From the NCBI GenBank assembly GCA_036501485.1, contig DASYAG010000057.1:1-37534 (forward strand): a stretch of 37,534 nucleotides of DNA, written 5' to 3'. The translations under genes were made by a program, and so were the position numbers. The notes beneath the pieces were generated by a model. It did no database searches. It saw only the letters and a program-made list of their open reading frames with translations, and was not told the origin of the DNA. This document shows, in pieces, positions 1 through 6,255 of this stretch; position 1 is the stretch's first letter; each line of letters opens with the position of its first letter. Source of the stretch: PALSA-607 sp036501485 (lineage in GTDB: Bacteria > Actinomycetota > Actinomycetes > Acidothermales > Acidothermaceae).

Positions 1-39
1 CACGCCAAGCACGTGGACCACCATCGGGAGACTGCGTGA
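1..39 (+). CDS. 3' end of an unidentified upstream gene (partial)
   Basis: Reading frame 1 is open from the first base and ends at a TGA at 37-39, giving the C-terminal residues HAKHVDHHRETA. Its TGA overlaps the GTG at 36 of the DUF262 gene in a GTGA arrangement, the same 4-base overlap that joins the DUF262 gene to the HEPN gene. This suggests an operon of at least three genes that starts left of the window. Twelve codons cannot identify the product, and the DUF262 frame is itself open to the window edge, so the arrangement is inferred. Confidence 0.35.
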   Translation, partial: HAKHVDHHRETA

Positions 40-1151
40 CCGAGCCCGAGCTCGACTTAGGAGAAGACGACTACGACGAGGTCGTCGACATCCCGGCGAA
101 GGACCGCCGACTGCTCACGCAGTCGTACGACCTAAGCGTTAGTACTCTGCTCGAGCAGTGGAACGACGGGACTCTGGAGCTTCCAGAGATTCAGCGACAG
201 TACGTCTGGGACAACACACGTGCTAGTCGGCTCATCGAGAGCCTCTTGCTGAACATTCCGATTCCCGTCGTATATTTCGCCGAGACCGAAGAAGTGAAGT
301 ACCTGGTCATTGACGGTCACCAACGCATACAAAGCATGGCGCGTTATGTAAATAATGAATTCGCTCTTAGCGGACTGAAGATTCTCGGAGAGCTACGCAA
401 CAAACGGTTCCACCAACTTCACGAACGGGATCAAAGGCAGATTAAGACCCGCGTCGTGCGAGCTATTATCCTCTCGGTCGACTCCGATCCGATGATGAAG
501 TTCGATGTTTTCGAGCGACTCAATACTGGAAGCATTGCTCTCAATGCGCAGGAAGTTCGGAATAGCACCCACCGTGGTTCGATGAGCGAGCTAATAAAGC
601 GACTCACACAAGTACCGGAGTTCCGGCGGTGCATTGGAGTCGCGCGCCCTCGTCCTCGGATGGTGGATAACGAGCTCATACTTCGTTACATGGCTCTCGA
701 GGACGGTTGGAAGAGCTATAGGCCGCCCCTCTCGAGGTTTTTGAATGACTACCTCGTACGTGCGAACGCATTCCTCCCCGATGATCTCGAGTCGGCGGCC
801 GTCAAGTTCGAGATGGCAGTTACCGGTCTCCTGGGTGTGTTTCCGAATGGCGCCTTCCGCTTGACGGACGCGTCGGGCGAATTCTTGGAGCGTGGAGTGA
901 ACCGCTCGTTGGCACAGGTGCAGCTCACCTCGTTCGCTTGGATCGCGAACCTGGATTCCTTGCTCGACAGAAGAGCACATGTTTTAACGGAGCTAGGCCG
1001 TCTGCACGCCGATCGCGTATTCCTAGACTCAATACAACGTGCAACAGGCGACAAGCGTCGGACCCTGAGGCGCCTCGGAATGTACTGCGAAGCCCTTGAG
1101 CGGGCTGGGCTGACGATTATCCACGACGTCCCCTACGAGAAAAGCGAGTGA
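36..1151 (+). CDS. DUF262 (GmrSD N-terminal / ParB-like fold) protein
   Basis: This 371-residue protein has the DUF262 hallmarks: QRQYVW at residues 53-58, DGHQR at 93-97 (usual form DGQQR), and FERLNTGSIALNAQEVRN at 159-176. DUF262 is a ParB-like domain of nucleotide-dependent enzymes, best known from anti-phage nucleases such as GmrSD, SspE and BrxU. Here it has no recognisable GmrS-type HNH (DUF1524) domain; the C-terminal half resembles nothing I know. GTG at 36 is chosen because GGGAG lies 5 bases upstream and it overlaps the preceding stop. The stop overlaps the HEPN gene start by 4 bases, so the two are probably translated together. Codons are visibly AT-richer (att, aat, agt) than in the rest of the window, suggesting transfer. 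Family call is firm; a defence role is inferred. Confidence 0.85.
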   Translation: MTEPELDLGEDDYDEVVDIPAKDRRLLTQSYDLSVSTLLEQWNDGTLELPEIQRQYVWDNTRASRLIESLLLNIPIPVVYFAETEEVKYLVIDGHQRIQSMARYVNNEFALSGLKILGELRNKRFHQLHERDQRQIKTRVVRAIILSVDSDPMMKFDVFERLNTGSIALNAQEVRNSTHRGSMSELIKRLTQVPEFRRCIGVARPRPRMVDNELILRYMALEDGWKSYRPPLSRFLNDYLVRANAFLPDDLESAAVKFEMAVTGLLGVFPNGAFRLTDASGEFLERGVNRSLAQVQLTSFAWIANLDSLLDRRAHVLTELGRLHADRVFLDSIQRATGDKRRTLRRLGMYCEALERAGLTIIHDVPYEKSE

Positions 1152-1843
1152 CTTCGCACGCGCTGCTCGGATTACGCTCGGGCGTGAGTGAGGTCCGAGC
1201 ACTGCGTGCGCATTACCCGGTGCGGGTTGGACACCTAGCGTCCGGGAGTTTGGCCGTGGCGGCGAAGGCGCACGGGAGAGCGTGCACCGTTCTGCTGTCG
1301 AGCCACTTCGAACGCTACCTCTACGCAGTGAACGAAGAGGCCGTCGACTGGTTGAACGCCAACCCTTATCCGCTAAGCGCGCTGCCAGAAGAAATCATTC
1401 TGCTACACAGTCAAGACGCAATCGATGATCTCGGTCGCACGGGATGGCTGAAGCGTGCGACCAAGCTACGAGAATTCCTACTCACAGACGGTCCGCTGTG
1501 GGCGCCGGCCAGTAGCACTGGATCCCTCGACCACTCGCGTCTTCTAACCTGGATGAAGACTCCCAAGCCGTACGAAGTCCTACGGTTTTATCGCCAGTAT
1601 GGAATTGACGACGTCTTTACGAGCATTACCCGAAGCAAGCAGGCCCGCAGCGAGCTATGGCTCACAATAAATGAGCTTGTAGAGAAGCGGAACAACATTG
1701 CACACGGCGATATGCAGACGGAGTCTCTTCCGTCGAGTATTACTACATACACCAACGTCGTCGTGAGATTTACAGAGTCTGCTGACAAGCTACTTGCGCG
1801 GAACCTGCGCCGCCGATGCGGAACGCTCGCGGCTCCTTGGTAG
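1148..1843 (+). CDS. HEPN-domain protein (MAE_28990/MAE_18760- or RiboL-PSP-HEPN-like), putative RNase
   Basis: This 231-residue protein has a helical C-terminal region with ELVEKRNNIAHGD, which fits the HEPN Rx4-6H motif as R181-x4-H186. In HEPN ribonucleases this Arg and His form the active site, and many such proteins act as toxins or in phage defence. The N-terminal part (CTVLLSSHFERYLYAV) resembles the first helix of the MAE_28990/MAE_18760 or RiboL-PSP-HEPN families; I cannot separate the two by eye. The GTG at 1148 overlaps the DUF262 stop as GTGA, implying coupled translation and a shared function. Base composition matches the DUF262 gene and is AT-richer than the downstream genes. 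RNA cleavage is family-based inference. Confidence 0.72.
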   Translation: MTSHALLGLRSGVSEVRALRAHYPVRVGHLASGSLAVAAKAHGRACTVLLSSHFERYLYAVNEEAVDWLNANPYPLSALPEEIILLHSQDAIDDLGRTGWLKRATKLREFLLTDGPLWAPASSTGSLDHSRLLTWMKTPKPYEVLRFYRQYGIDDVFTSITRSKQARSELWLTINELVEKRNNIAHGDMQTESLPSSITTYTNVVVRFTESADKLLARNLRRRCGTLAAPW

Positions 1844-1851
1844 CGCGCGGA

Positions 1852-1877
1852 CTCGCACCGGCATTAAGTCGTGCGAG
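1852..1877. terminator. Hairpin between convergent genes, likely bidirectional terminator
   Basis: CTCGCAC at 1852-1858 and GTGCGAG at 1871-1877 form a perfect 7-bp stem with a 12-base loop. It lies in the 42-base gap between the HEPN gene stop (1843) and the stop of the converging small gene (1886). There is no T-run, which is common for actinobacterial terminators. Position and symmetry are seen; termination is inferred. Confidence 0.4.
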
Positions 1878-1885
1878 GACTGGGC

Positions 1886-2131
1886 TCAGCCACGGGTATT
1901 ACTCGCGCGGATTTGAGTCATGATGCTGGCGAGGCCGTCGGCGCGGCGGCCACCGAGTACCCAGGCGAGGGTATGTATTTGCGCCGGTGTGAGGTCGACG
2001 CCGACCAGGGCGTCGGCGAGCTTGCTGGCTTGCGCTTTGGTCTTCGGATTGACGCCTTGCAAGTAGCCGCAGGCGGTGGCGGTGGCGATGAGTCGTTGCG
2101 CGGTGACGGGCTTGGCGGGTTGGGCGTTCAT
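1886..2131 (-). CDS. Small hypothetical protein (81 aa)
   Basis: The product is 81 residues, largely alpha-helical by composition, with no cysteine motif or membrane segment and no family I recognise. The reading is supported by strong GC preference at third codon positions and by GGGAG five bases before the ATG at 2131. It runs away from the replication gene, so the hairpin-rich gap between them is a divergent control or origin region. It may be an accessory or regulatory protein of the mobile element. It converges on the HEPN gene, separated by a hairpin. Confidence 0.62.
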   Translation of the reverse strand: MNAQPAKPVTAQRLIATATACGYLQGVNPKTKAQASKLADALVGVDLTPAQIHTLAWVLGGRRADGLASIMTQIRASNTRG

Positions 2132-2451
2132 GGTGGCTCCCGGGTTGGTCGTTGTGCGGGGCAGGCTCCTGCCTGCCCGCGTCTGCGTGCCCGGGGTGGT
2201 CGTAGAGGCTCGCGGTCAAGGGTTCCGATGGTCGTCCGGATGGTGTGGACCGCGCAGCGGTTCACCGAGGCGGACTGGCCGGAGCGGCCCTTGACGGTGA
2301 GGGCTACCGCCCCATGCAGACCGACCCGGCGTCGGCCGGTGCGCGGTAGCTCGCCGCAGGCGATCAGCGGCCGGACTGCTGCGTTCGGGTGAATGCGGCC
2401 CTTGCTCGCTTGTGCGGTAGGTGTTTTGTCGGTGCTGTGGGCGATGCTTCG
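2128..2451 (-). CDS. Possible small gene with no ordinary start codon, overlapping the 81-aa gene by ATGA
   Basis: An open frame of 107 sense codons runs on the minus strand from just after a TAA (2454-2452) to a TGA that overlaps the ATG of the 81-aa gene as ATGA. Its middle (for example ELPRTGRRRVGLHG and NRCAVHTIRTTIGTLDRE) looks protein-like and has high third-position GC. The only ordinary start is a late GTG at 2265, which would leave 45 residues. An ATT at the HPNAAV segment has AAGGG four bases upstream. It may be a real gene with a rare start, a gene whose start was lost, or chance. Function unknown. Confidence 0.3.
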   Translation of the reverse strand, partial: RSIAHSTDKTPTAQASKGRIHPNAAVRPLIACGELPRTGRRRVGLHGAVALTVKGRSGQSASVNRCAVHTIRTTIGTLDREPLRPPRARRRGQAGACPAQRPTREPP

Positions 2452-2469
2452 TTACGGCACGCAGCAGCG

Positions 2470-2493
2470 GTCCCGTCGCCCACTCGGCGGGAC
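2470..2493. repeat. Inverted repeat, 9-bp stem with 6-base loop
   Basis: GTCCCGTCG at 2470-2478 pairs with CGGCGGGAC at 2485-2493 over nine positions with one T-G wobble; the loop is CCCACT. It lies about 140 bases upstream of rep. It could be part of the origin, a terminator for leftward reading, or an operator. Confidence 0.5.
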
Positions 2494-2579
2494 TGTGGGT
2501 AAGACTCCGATTCGCGTGTGCAGGCGACTAATCCGAGGGTGGGCAGCACGCCGCTGACGCTGAAGCGGTAACTGATCGA

Positions 2580-2624
2580 GGGCGTAGACGCCGGAGTCGA
2601 TCCATATCCGGATCGACTACGCCC
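2580..2624. repeat. Compound inverted repeat immediately upstream of rep
   Basis: An inner 8-bp stem, GTCGATCC 2596-2603 with GGATCGAC 2610-2617 (loop ATATCC), is continued by an outer 7-bp stem, GGGCGTA 2580-2586 with TACGCCC 2618-2624. A 9-base bulge (2587-2595) lies on one side only. Fifteen paired bases this close to the rep start (2635) are unlikely by chance. It could be the nicking hairpin of a rolling-circle origin or an autoregulatory site for Rep. Confidence 0.6.
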
Positions 2625-2634
2625 GGAGCGTCTA

Positions 2635-3399
2635 GTGGTCACCAGTTCGTTGGTCTCATCGCTGTGGTCTGTTTCGTTCTTCCCGGATGCGCGGGAGGCT
2701 GGCGGCAGCATCACTTCCCTCCGTGGTCGTTCATCTCCTGCCTGGGAGTTCGGCCCCGACGGCCTGCTAGGTCCGAAGGTGGTGGATCCGCAACGCTCGG
2801 CCGTGGAGGCTGCACGGCGAGCCCGCGTTCGGGCTCGGCGTTACTCGGCCGCCAACCGCCTGGACCGCCTGGGGACACTGACGTATCGGGGCGCTGGCTG
2901 CTTCGACTACGACCAGATGATCCAGGACGTACACGGATTCATCGTGCGACTGCGCGCCGCTCTAGGTGGAAAACCTTTCCCCTACGTCTGGGTCCCGGAG
3001 TGGCACAAGGATCACGGCTTGCACGTCCACTTCGGGCTTAGCGGGTTCGTCCACTATTCGCTGATCGACGCCGCATGGGGATTAGGCCGTACGAACATCA
3101 AGCGGCTGACGAATCTCCCCGCAGGATCGGGCCCGCTCGCGGCAGCGAGAATCAACGGCCGCTACCTCGCCAAGTACGTCGGTAAGGCATTTGATGATCG
3201 CCGGATCCCCGGCAGGCATCGCTATGAAGTCGGTCGTGGATTCGAGCCACGCAAAGAGATCGTGACCGGCTTCCGCGTCGAACACGTGTTGGATGAACTG
3301 TCCGAACGGGTGGGCGCCCAGCCGCAATTCGTTTGGCAGTCGTATGAGACGGAAGGGTGGCAGGGGCCGCCCTCTGTTTTCGCGTCATGGCCGGCGTAA
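2635..3399 (+). CDS. Rolling-circle replication initiator, HUH endonuclease (Rep)
   Basis: This 254-residue protein has the three motifs of HUH replication initiators in order: LGTLTYRG at residues 79-86 (motif 1), HGLHVHFGL with the metal-binding H130-V-H132 (motif 2), and YLAKYVGK with Y177, K180 and Y181 (motif 3). The two tyrosines spaced as in phiX174 gene A protein (YxAKY) place it in the two-tyrosine superfamily, which includes phage and actinomycete element initiators. It would nick one strand at an origin, stay covalently bound and start unwinding. GTG at 2635 follows GGAG by six bases and sits just after a strong compound hairpin. Its last codons overlap a small downstream ORF. No Zn finger or helicase domain is seen. 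Confidence 0.82.
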   Translation: MVTSSLVSSLWSVSFFPDAREAGGSITSLRGRSSPAWEFGPDGLLGPKVVDPQRSAVEAARRARVRARRYSAANRLDRLGTLTYRGAGCFDYDQMIQDVHGFIVRLRAALGGKPFPYVWVPEWHKDHGLHVHFGLSGFVHYSLIDAAWGLGRTNIKRLTNLPAGSGPLAAARINGRYLAKYVGKAFDDRRIPGRHRYEVGRGFEPRKEIVTGFRVEHVLDELSERVGAQPQFVWQSYETEGWQGPPSVFASWPA

Positions 3400-3824
3400 C
3401 CGACGACGATGCCCGGCAGTGGTTGGCATCGACGACTGCCGAGCAGGGGGTGGCGATGTTCGTGGATGATCCGCGAGTGTTGGCTGACGTGGTGGTCGTT
3501 ATGGGATGCGTGATCGGGCGTGCGGCGCGGGGAGCCCGGTGGGCGCCGCGCCGCCCGGCCGGAGAACGGTCTCTAGATGCGCCAGGTTGGTCGGACCCGG
3601 GTCTTGTCGAATGTGTTGCGTCCGCGGACGCCCGGTCCGATTTCGGCGTTGTCAAGGACGGCGCCGACGATGACACGCTGCTTGTCCAGGGCGAGGGTCG
3701 GCCAACTGAGGCGAAGCTGCGATCCGGTACCGATCAAGGAGCCGAGGTCGTGGTTGTTGCTGATGCGGCCCAGCTCGTCCCGCGATTCTTGGAGCCGCTG
3801 CTCGACTGGCCTACGAGCGGCTAG
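3387..3824 (+). CDS. Small hypothetical protein downstream of rep
   Basis: ATG at 3387 overlaps the last 13 bases of rep, which suggests translational coupling; there is no clear ribosome binding site. The first 60 or so residues (MAGVTDDDARQWLASTTAEQ onward) look like a genuine soluble protein. From 3573 onward the frame runs antisense to the conserved C-terminus of the recombinase, and that part may be fortuitous readthrough of an open antisense frame. It is either a short gene truncated or extended by the neighbouring recombinase, or a true convergent overlap of about 250 bases. No family recognised. Confidence 0.42.
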   Translation: MAGVTDDDARQWLASTTAEQGVAMFVDDPRVLADVVVVMGCVIGRAARGARWAPRRPAGERSLDAPGWSDPGLVECVASADARSDFGVVKDGADDDTLLVQGEGRPTEAKLRSGTDQGAEVVVVADAAQLVPRFLEPLLDWPTSG

Positions 3825-4979
3825 CCATTCCCGAAGTGGGATGACCCGCTGCCCATGTGCGACCGCGAGAGCTTGGAGCTGGTCTTGGTCGCTCAGTATC
3901 GACGTGGTGAGTTGCGCGGCGGTCTCGTCGGCCTGCCCTGTCTGACGTGTGAGGGCGTCTTGCAGCGCCGGTGTGTCTAGTCGAATCAGCACCGCCTTGG
4001 AGATGAGGTCCTCGACGGGTTCGGCGATGATGTGGGTTGAGCCGCATGCGGTTGGCCGGTCGACGTTCTTCTTGCACACGTAGTGCCGGGTCTCTCTACT
4101 CGGCCACGCATGAAGGTCGTGTCCGCACTTGTGGCAGCGGAGCATTCCTGCCAGGAGATACCTGCGTGCTGGCCTTCGGCTCATTCCGGCTCGGTTAGCG
4201 AGTAAGTCCCGAACTTTGGCCCCTTGTTCCACAGAGATGATCGGTGGCCATGCGGCAGGCCCGACGAGTTCACCGCGGTGGACTCGAAGGCCGCTGATGC
4301 TGGGATTGGCCAGCATCTGGCGAAGCGTTGTACGGAGCCATTGCGGCGATCCGGTGCTGGTCGGGATCTCGTTGTCATTGAGCCAGCGAGTCAGCCCACT
4401 AATCGATTCACCCGCCAGCAGCCGTCTTGCGAGGTCTCGCAAGACTTCCGCTTCGGAATCACGAATCGTCATGCCATCTCGTTCGTAGCCGAACGGTCGG
4501 TGACCGGACCCGTGCCGCTTGCCTTGCTCGGCGCGCTCATCGTTCTTCCGTCTGATCCGACGGCTCGCTGCAGCGCTTGCGTTTGCGCTGACCGCGACCA
4601 TCATCCGGGCGACCATCAATCCGTCGGCGCTGCCCAGATTCACGTCTTGTTGAACAGTCGCAATGTTGACGCCCGCGCGCGTCGCGATTTGCACCAGTTC
4701 CTCGAGCTCGAGAGGTATCCGATGCAAACGATCCAAGTGATAGGCAAGGATCATGTCGTGCTGCCCAGCTTCGATCGCTGACAGCATCGCGGCGTAGCGC
4801 GGCCGTACGCGTCCCGTAAAGGCTGAGATGTCGTTGTCGACGTACTCCGCGCCGACATTCCAGCCACGGTCATCTGCAAGACGGTGACAGTCGGCGAGTT
4901 GTCGATCCACCCCCGCGCCCGCGCCTTCTCGGTCGTCGGAAATGCGGGCATAGATCGCGGCTGAACGCGTTGGCTTCAT
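3573..4979 (-). CDS. Large serine recombinase (site-specific integrase)
   Basis: The product is 468 residues. The N-terminal resolvase domain has YARISDD with the catalytic Ser at residue 14 and the conserved AYHLDRLHR segment. A recombinase domain follows (GKRHGSGHRPFGYERDG; SISGLTRWLND), then a zinc ribbon (MLRCHKCGHDL paired with HYVCKKNVDRPTACGS) and a coiled-coil-like tail ending RGRNTFDKTRVRPTWRI, typical of actinobacterial family members. Such enzymes join attP and attB using a Ser-DNA link and usually sit beside attP, as here. ATG at 4979 is chosen because MKPTRSAAIYARIS is the usual family N-terminus; an in-frame GTG at 4988 is possible. The open frame continues further upstream into the HNH gene by chance. 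No excision factor gene is obvious, though a small unknown could serve. Confidence 0.92.
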   Translation of the reverse strand: MKPTRSAAIYARISDDREGAGAGVDRQLADCHRLADDRGWNVGAEYVDNDISAFTGRVRPRYAAMLSAIEAGQHDMILAYHLDRLHRIPLELEELVQIATRAGVNIATVQQDVNLGSADGLMVARMMVAVSANASAAASRRIRRKNDERAEQGKRHGSGHRPFGYERDGMTIRDSEAEVLRDLARRLLAGESISGLTRWLNDNEIPTSTGSPQWLRTTLRQMLANPSISGLRVHRGELVGPAAWPPIISVEQGAKVRDLLANRAGMSRRPARRYLLAGMLRCHKCGHDLHAWPSRETRHYVCKKNVDRPTACGSTHIIAEPVEDLISKAVLIRLDTPALQDALTRQTGQADETAAQLTTSILSDQDQLQALAVAHGQRVIPLREWLAARRPVEQRLQESRDELGRISNNHDLGSLIGTGSQLRLSWPTLALDKQRVIVGAVLDNAEIGPGVRGRNTFDKTRVRPTWRI

Positions 4980-4983
4980 CCAA

Positions 4984-5009
4984 CCCACATTAGGCACTCG
5001 ACAGGTGGG
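4984..5009. other. Candidate attachment junction (att hybrid) at the element/HNH-gene boundary
   Basis: CCCAC at 4984-4988 and GTGGG at 5005-5009 flank a roughly 16-base centre, forming an imperfect palindrome of about 26 bases. Serine-recombinase att sites are imperfect palindromes around a 2-base core, and this one lies at the point where the HNH reading frame loses family similarity, five bases upstream of the recombinase start. The exact crossover base cannot be fixed without the other junction. Confidence 0.35.
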
Positions 5010-6075
5010 CGTCGCACCACAGTGGTGGGCGATCGCACCCGGGAAACGCGCAGCCGCCGTCACGCAGGATGAGCGCGCGTCGCAATCCTTGGGGCACGAT
5101 GCGGGTGCTGCGGCCGATGTCGAGTGGTTGACCGGCGCTGCCCAAGACGACGGGGATGATGTTGGCGTCACAGGCGATGCGGCGGATCGCGCTCCTGCTG
5201 ATCAGGTAGCCACCTTGCAGGCTGCCCAGTGTGCTGCCGACCTTGCGCTGCAGGGACTCCAGGGTTGTGGTCACAAACATGTGCGGTCGCTCACCGCGAA
5301 CATCTGGCAGTGTTGGCGTCGCGAGTTGGCACAGCTGCATGAACGCGTCGGCGTTGCGACGCTCGGGAAGGCGGGTGTCAGGGACGCCGTCGACGGTCGG
5401 CAACGGTGCCGCGAGAGGGTCGAGCACCGCCAGGGCCAGGGCGGCGGACTCCTTGTCCAAGATGCCGCGGATCTTCACAGTGCCGTCGTGTTGGCGGATG
5501 AGCTTGAGCCAGCGTTGGCTGCGGTTCCATGCTTCCTGGTGTTCGAACTCGTCGGGGTCGAACCGGTCGGCGATCTCCATCGCCCGTTGCACGACCGCTT
5601 TGGTTCCTTCGTCGCGGGCGATGTCGACCAGCAGGGCCTCGATGTCGGTGTTCATCGCTGCCGGAACCCCACCGGGCAGCGCGTCGATCGCTGAACACAC
5701 CACGGTCGCCGCCTCTGACCCGATGTCGCCAGCGCTGAACGCTGCACCGACGACGGGCCTGCTGGCTAACGCTTGGTGTAAAGCTAGGCGAGCTCGGCCG
5801 ATGCCCACCGGGAGGTCGGTGACGTTGTGCAGCCATACAGGTGTCGACGAGGTGCCCGTGTGCTCAGCGATACCGGACCGATCAGCCTGCGCCAGCGCCG
5901 CCACCTGGGCCGCGGCAACGCGCCGTGCGATGCGTTCGAGCGCGATCACCAGACTGCCGACATCAGTGGTGGACATCGACCACAACGACGCATCGCCGAA
6001 CGCGTCCAACCCAGTCCCGATCGTCGCAACTGCCTCGACGGCAGGATGCTGGTAGTCGGTGGTGACTGCGCTCAT
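4990..6075 (-). pseudogene. DUF222/HNH endonuclease gene, cut off inside the HNH motif
   Basis: The 361-residue frame starts at ATG 6075 and contains the DUF222 region typical of actinobacterial 13E12-repeat proteins. It then enters the HNH domain with LRDGGCAFPGCDRPPLWCDAH. Family members continue with HH or DH, a glycine-rich loop and a second LCRRHHR segment; here the frame reads LSSA and stops. It therefore lacks half of the HNH nuclease and is some 60-120 residues shorter than usual. The break coincides with the start of the serine recombinase, so integration is the likely cause. The protein may still be made but should not cut DNA. The second DUF222/HNH gene at the right edge keeps the complete motif and serves as comparison. 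Confidence 0.8.
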
Positions 6076-6255
6076 GAAGGCAACGTAGCGACAGCCACCG
6101 ACAGAACCAGATTTGCAGAAATACCTGTGGAATAAAAGAAATCGAGCACTTATCGAGCTAGTTGTGCACAGATGTAGTGCAGCCTCTTGACGATGGACTC
6201 GCTAACGACTAAGGCAAACACACTGCGCCGCGCGCAGCGTTGAACGCACTGACGG

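Larger units (their letters stand above)
2132..2634. other. Hairpin-rich region between the small gene and rep; candidate replication origin or control region
   Basis: No securely supported gene lies here apart from the start-less frame at 2128-2451. Three inverted repeats stand out: GGGCAGG 2159-2165 with CCTGCCC 2172-2178; GTCCCGTCG 2470-2478 with CGGCGGGAC 2485-2493; and the compound repeat 2580-2624 directly before rep. Rolling-circle replicons place double- and single-strand origins in such structured DNA next to rep, so an origin is plausible. No nick site can be assigned by eye. Confidence 0.4.
1..5009. mobile_element. Integrated element with serine recombinase and HUH replication gene (left end outside window)
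   Basis: A large serine recombinase (4979-3573), a rolling-circle initiator (2635-3399), hairpins and small unknown genes abut a DUF222/HNH gene that stops inside its HNH motif. This is the expected structure at the integrase-side end of a site-specific insertion. The missing HNH tail should lie beyond the other end, but nothing between 1 and 1885 resembles it on the minus strand, so the left end probably lies outside and the DUF262-HEPN operon would be cargo. No transfer (FtsK/Tra-like) gene is visible here, unlike typical actinomycete integrative conjugative elements. The right boundary is good to within a few tens of bases; the left is unknown. Confidence 0.5.

Noticed and set aside
1871..2392. 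Plus-strand open frame of 173 codons
   Set aside because: It is antisense to the 81-aa gene, which has a good ribosome binding site and coding-like third positions. Its Gly/Arg-rich translation resembles nothing.
4980..5171. N-terminal extension of the recombinase to 532 residues
   Set aside because: The extension is antisense-overlapping code of the HNH gene read in another frame and has no recombinase similarity; the family N-terminus begins at MKPTRSAAIYARIS.
5005..6055. Long plus-strand frames opposite the DUF222 gene
   Set aside because: High-GC antisense shadows; the minus strand has clear DUF222/HNH similarity.
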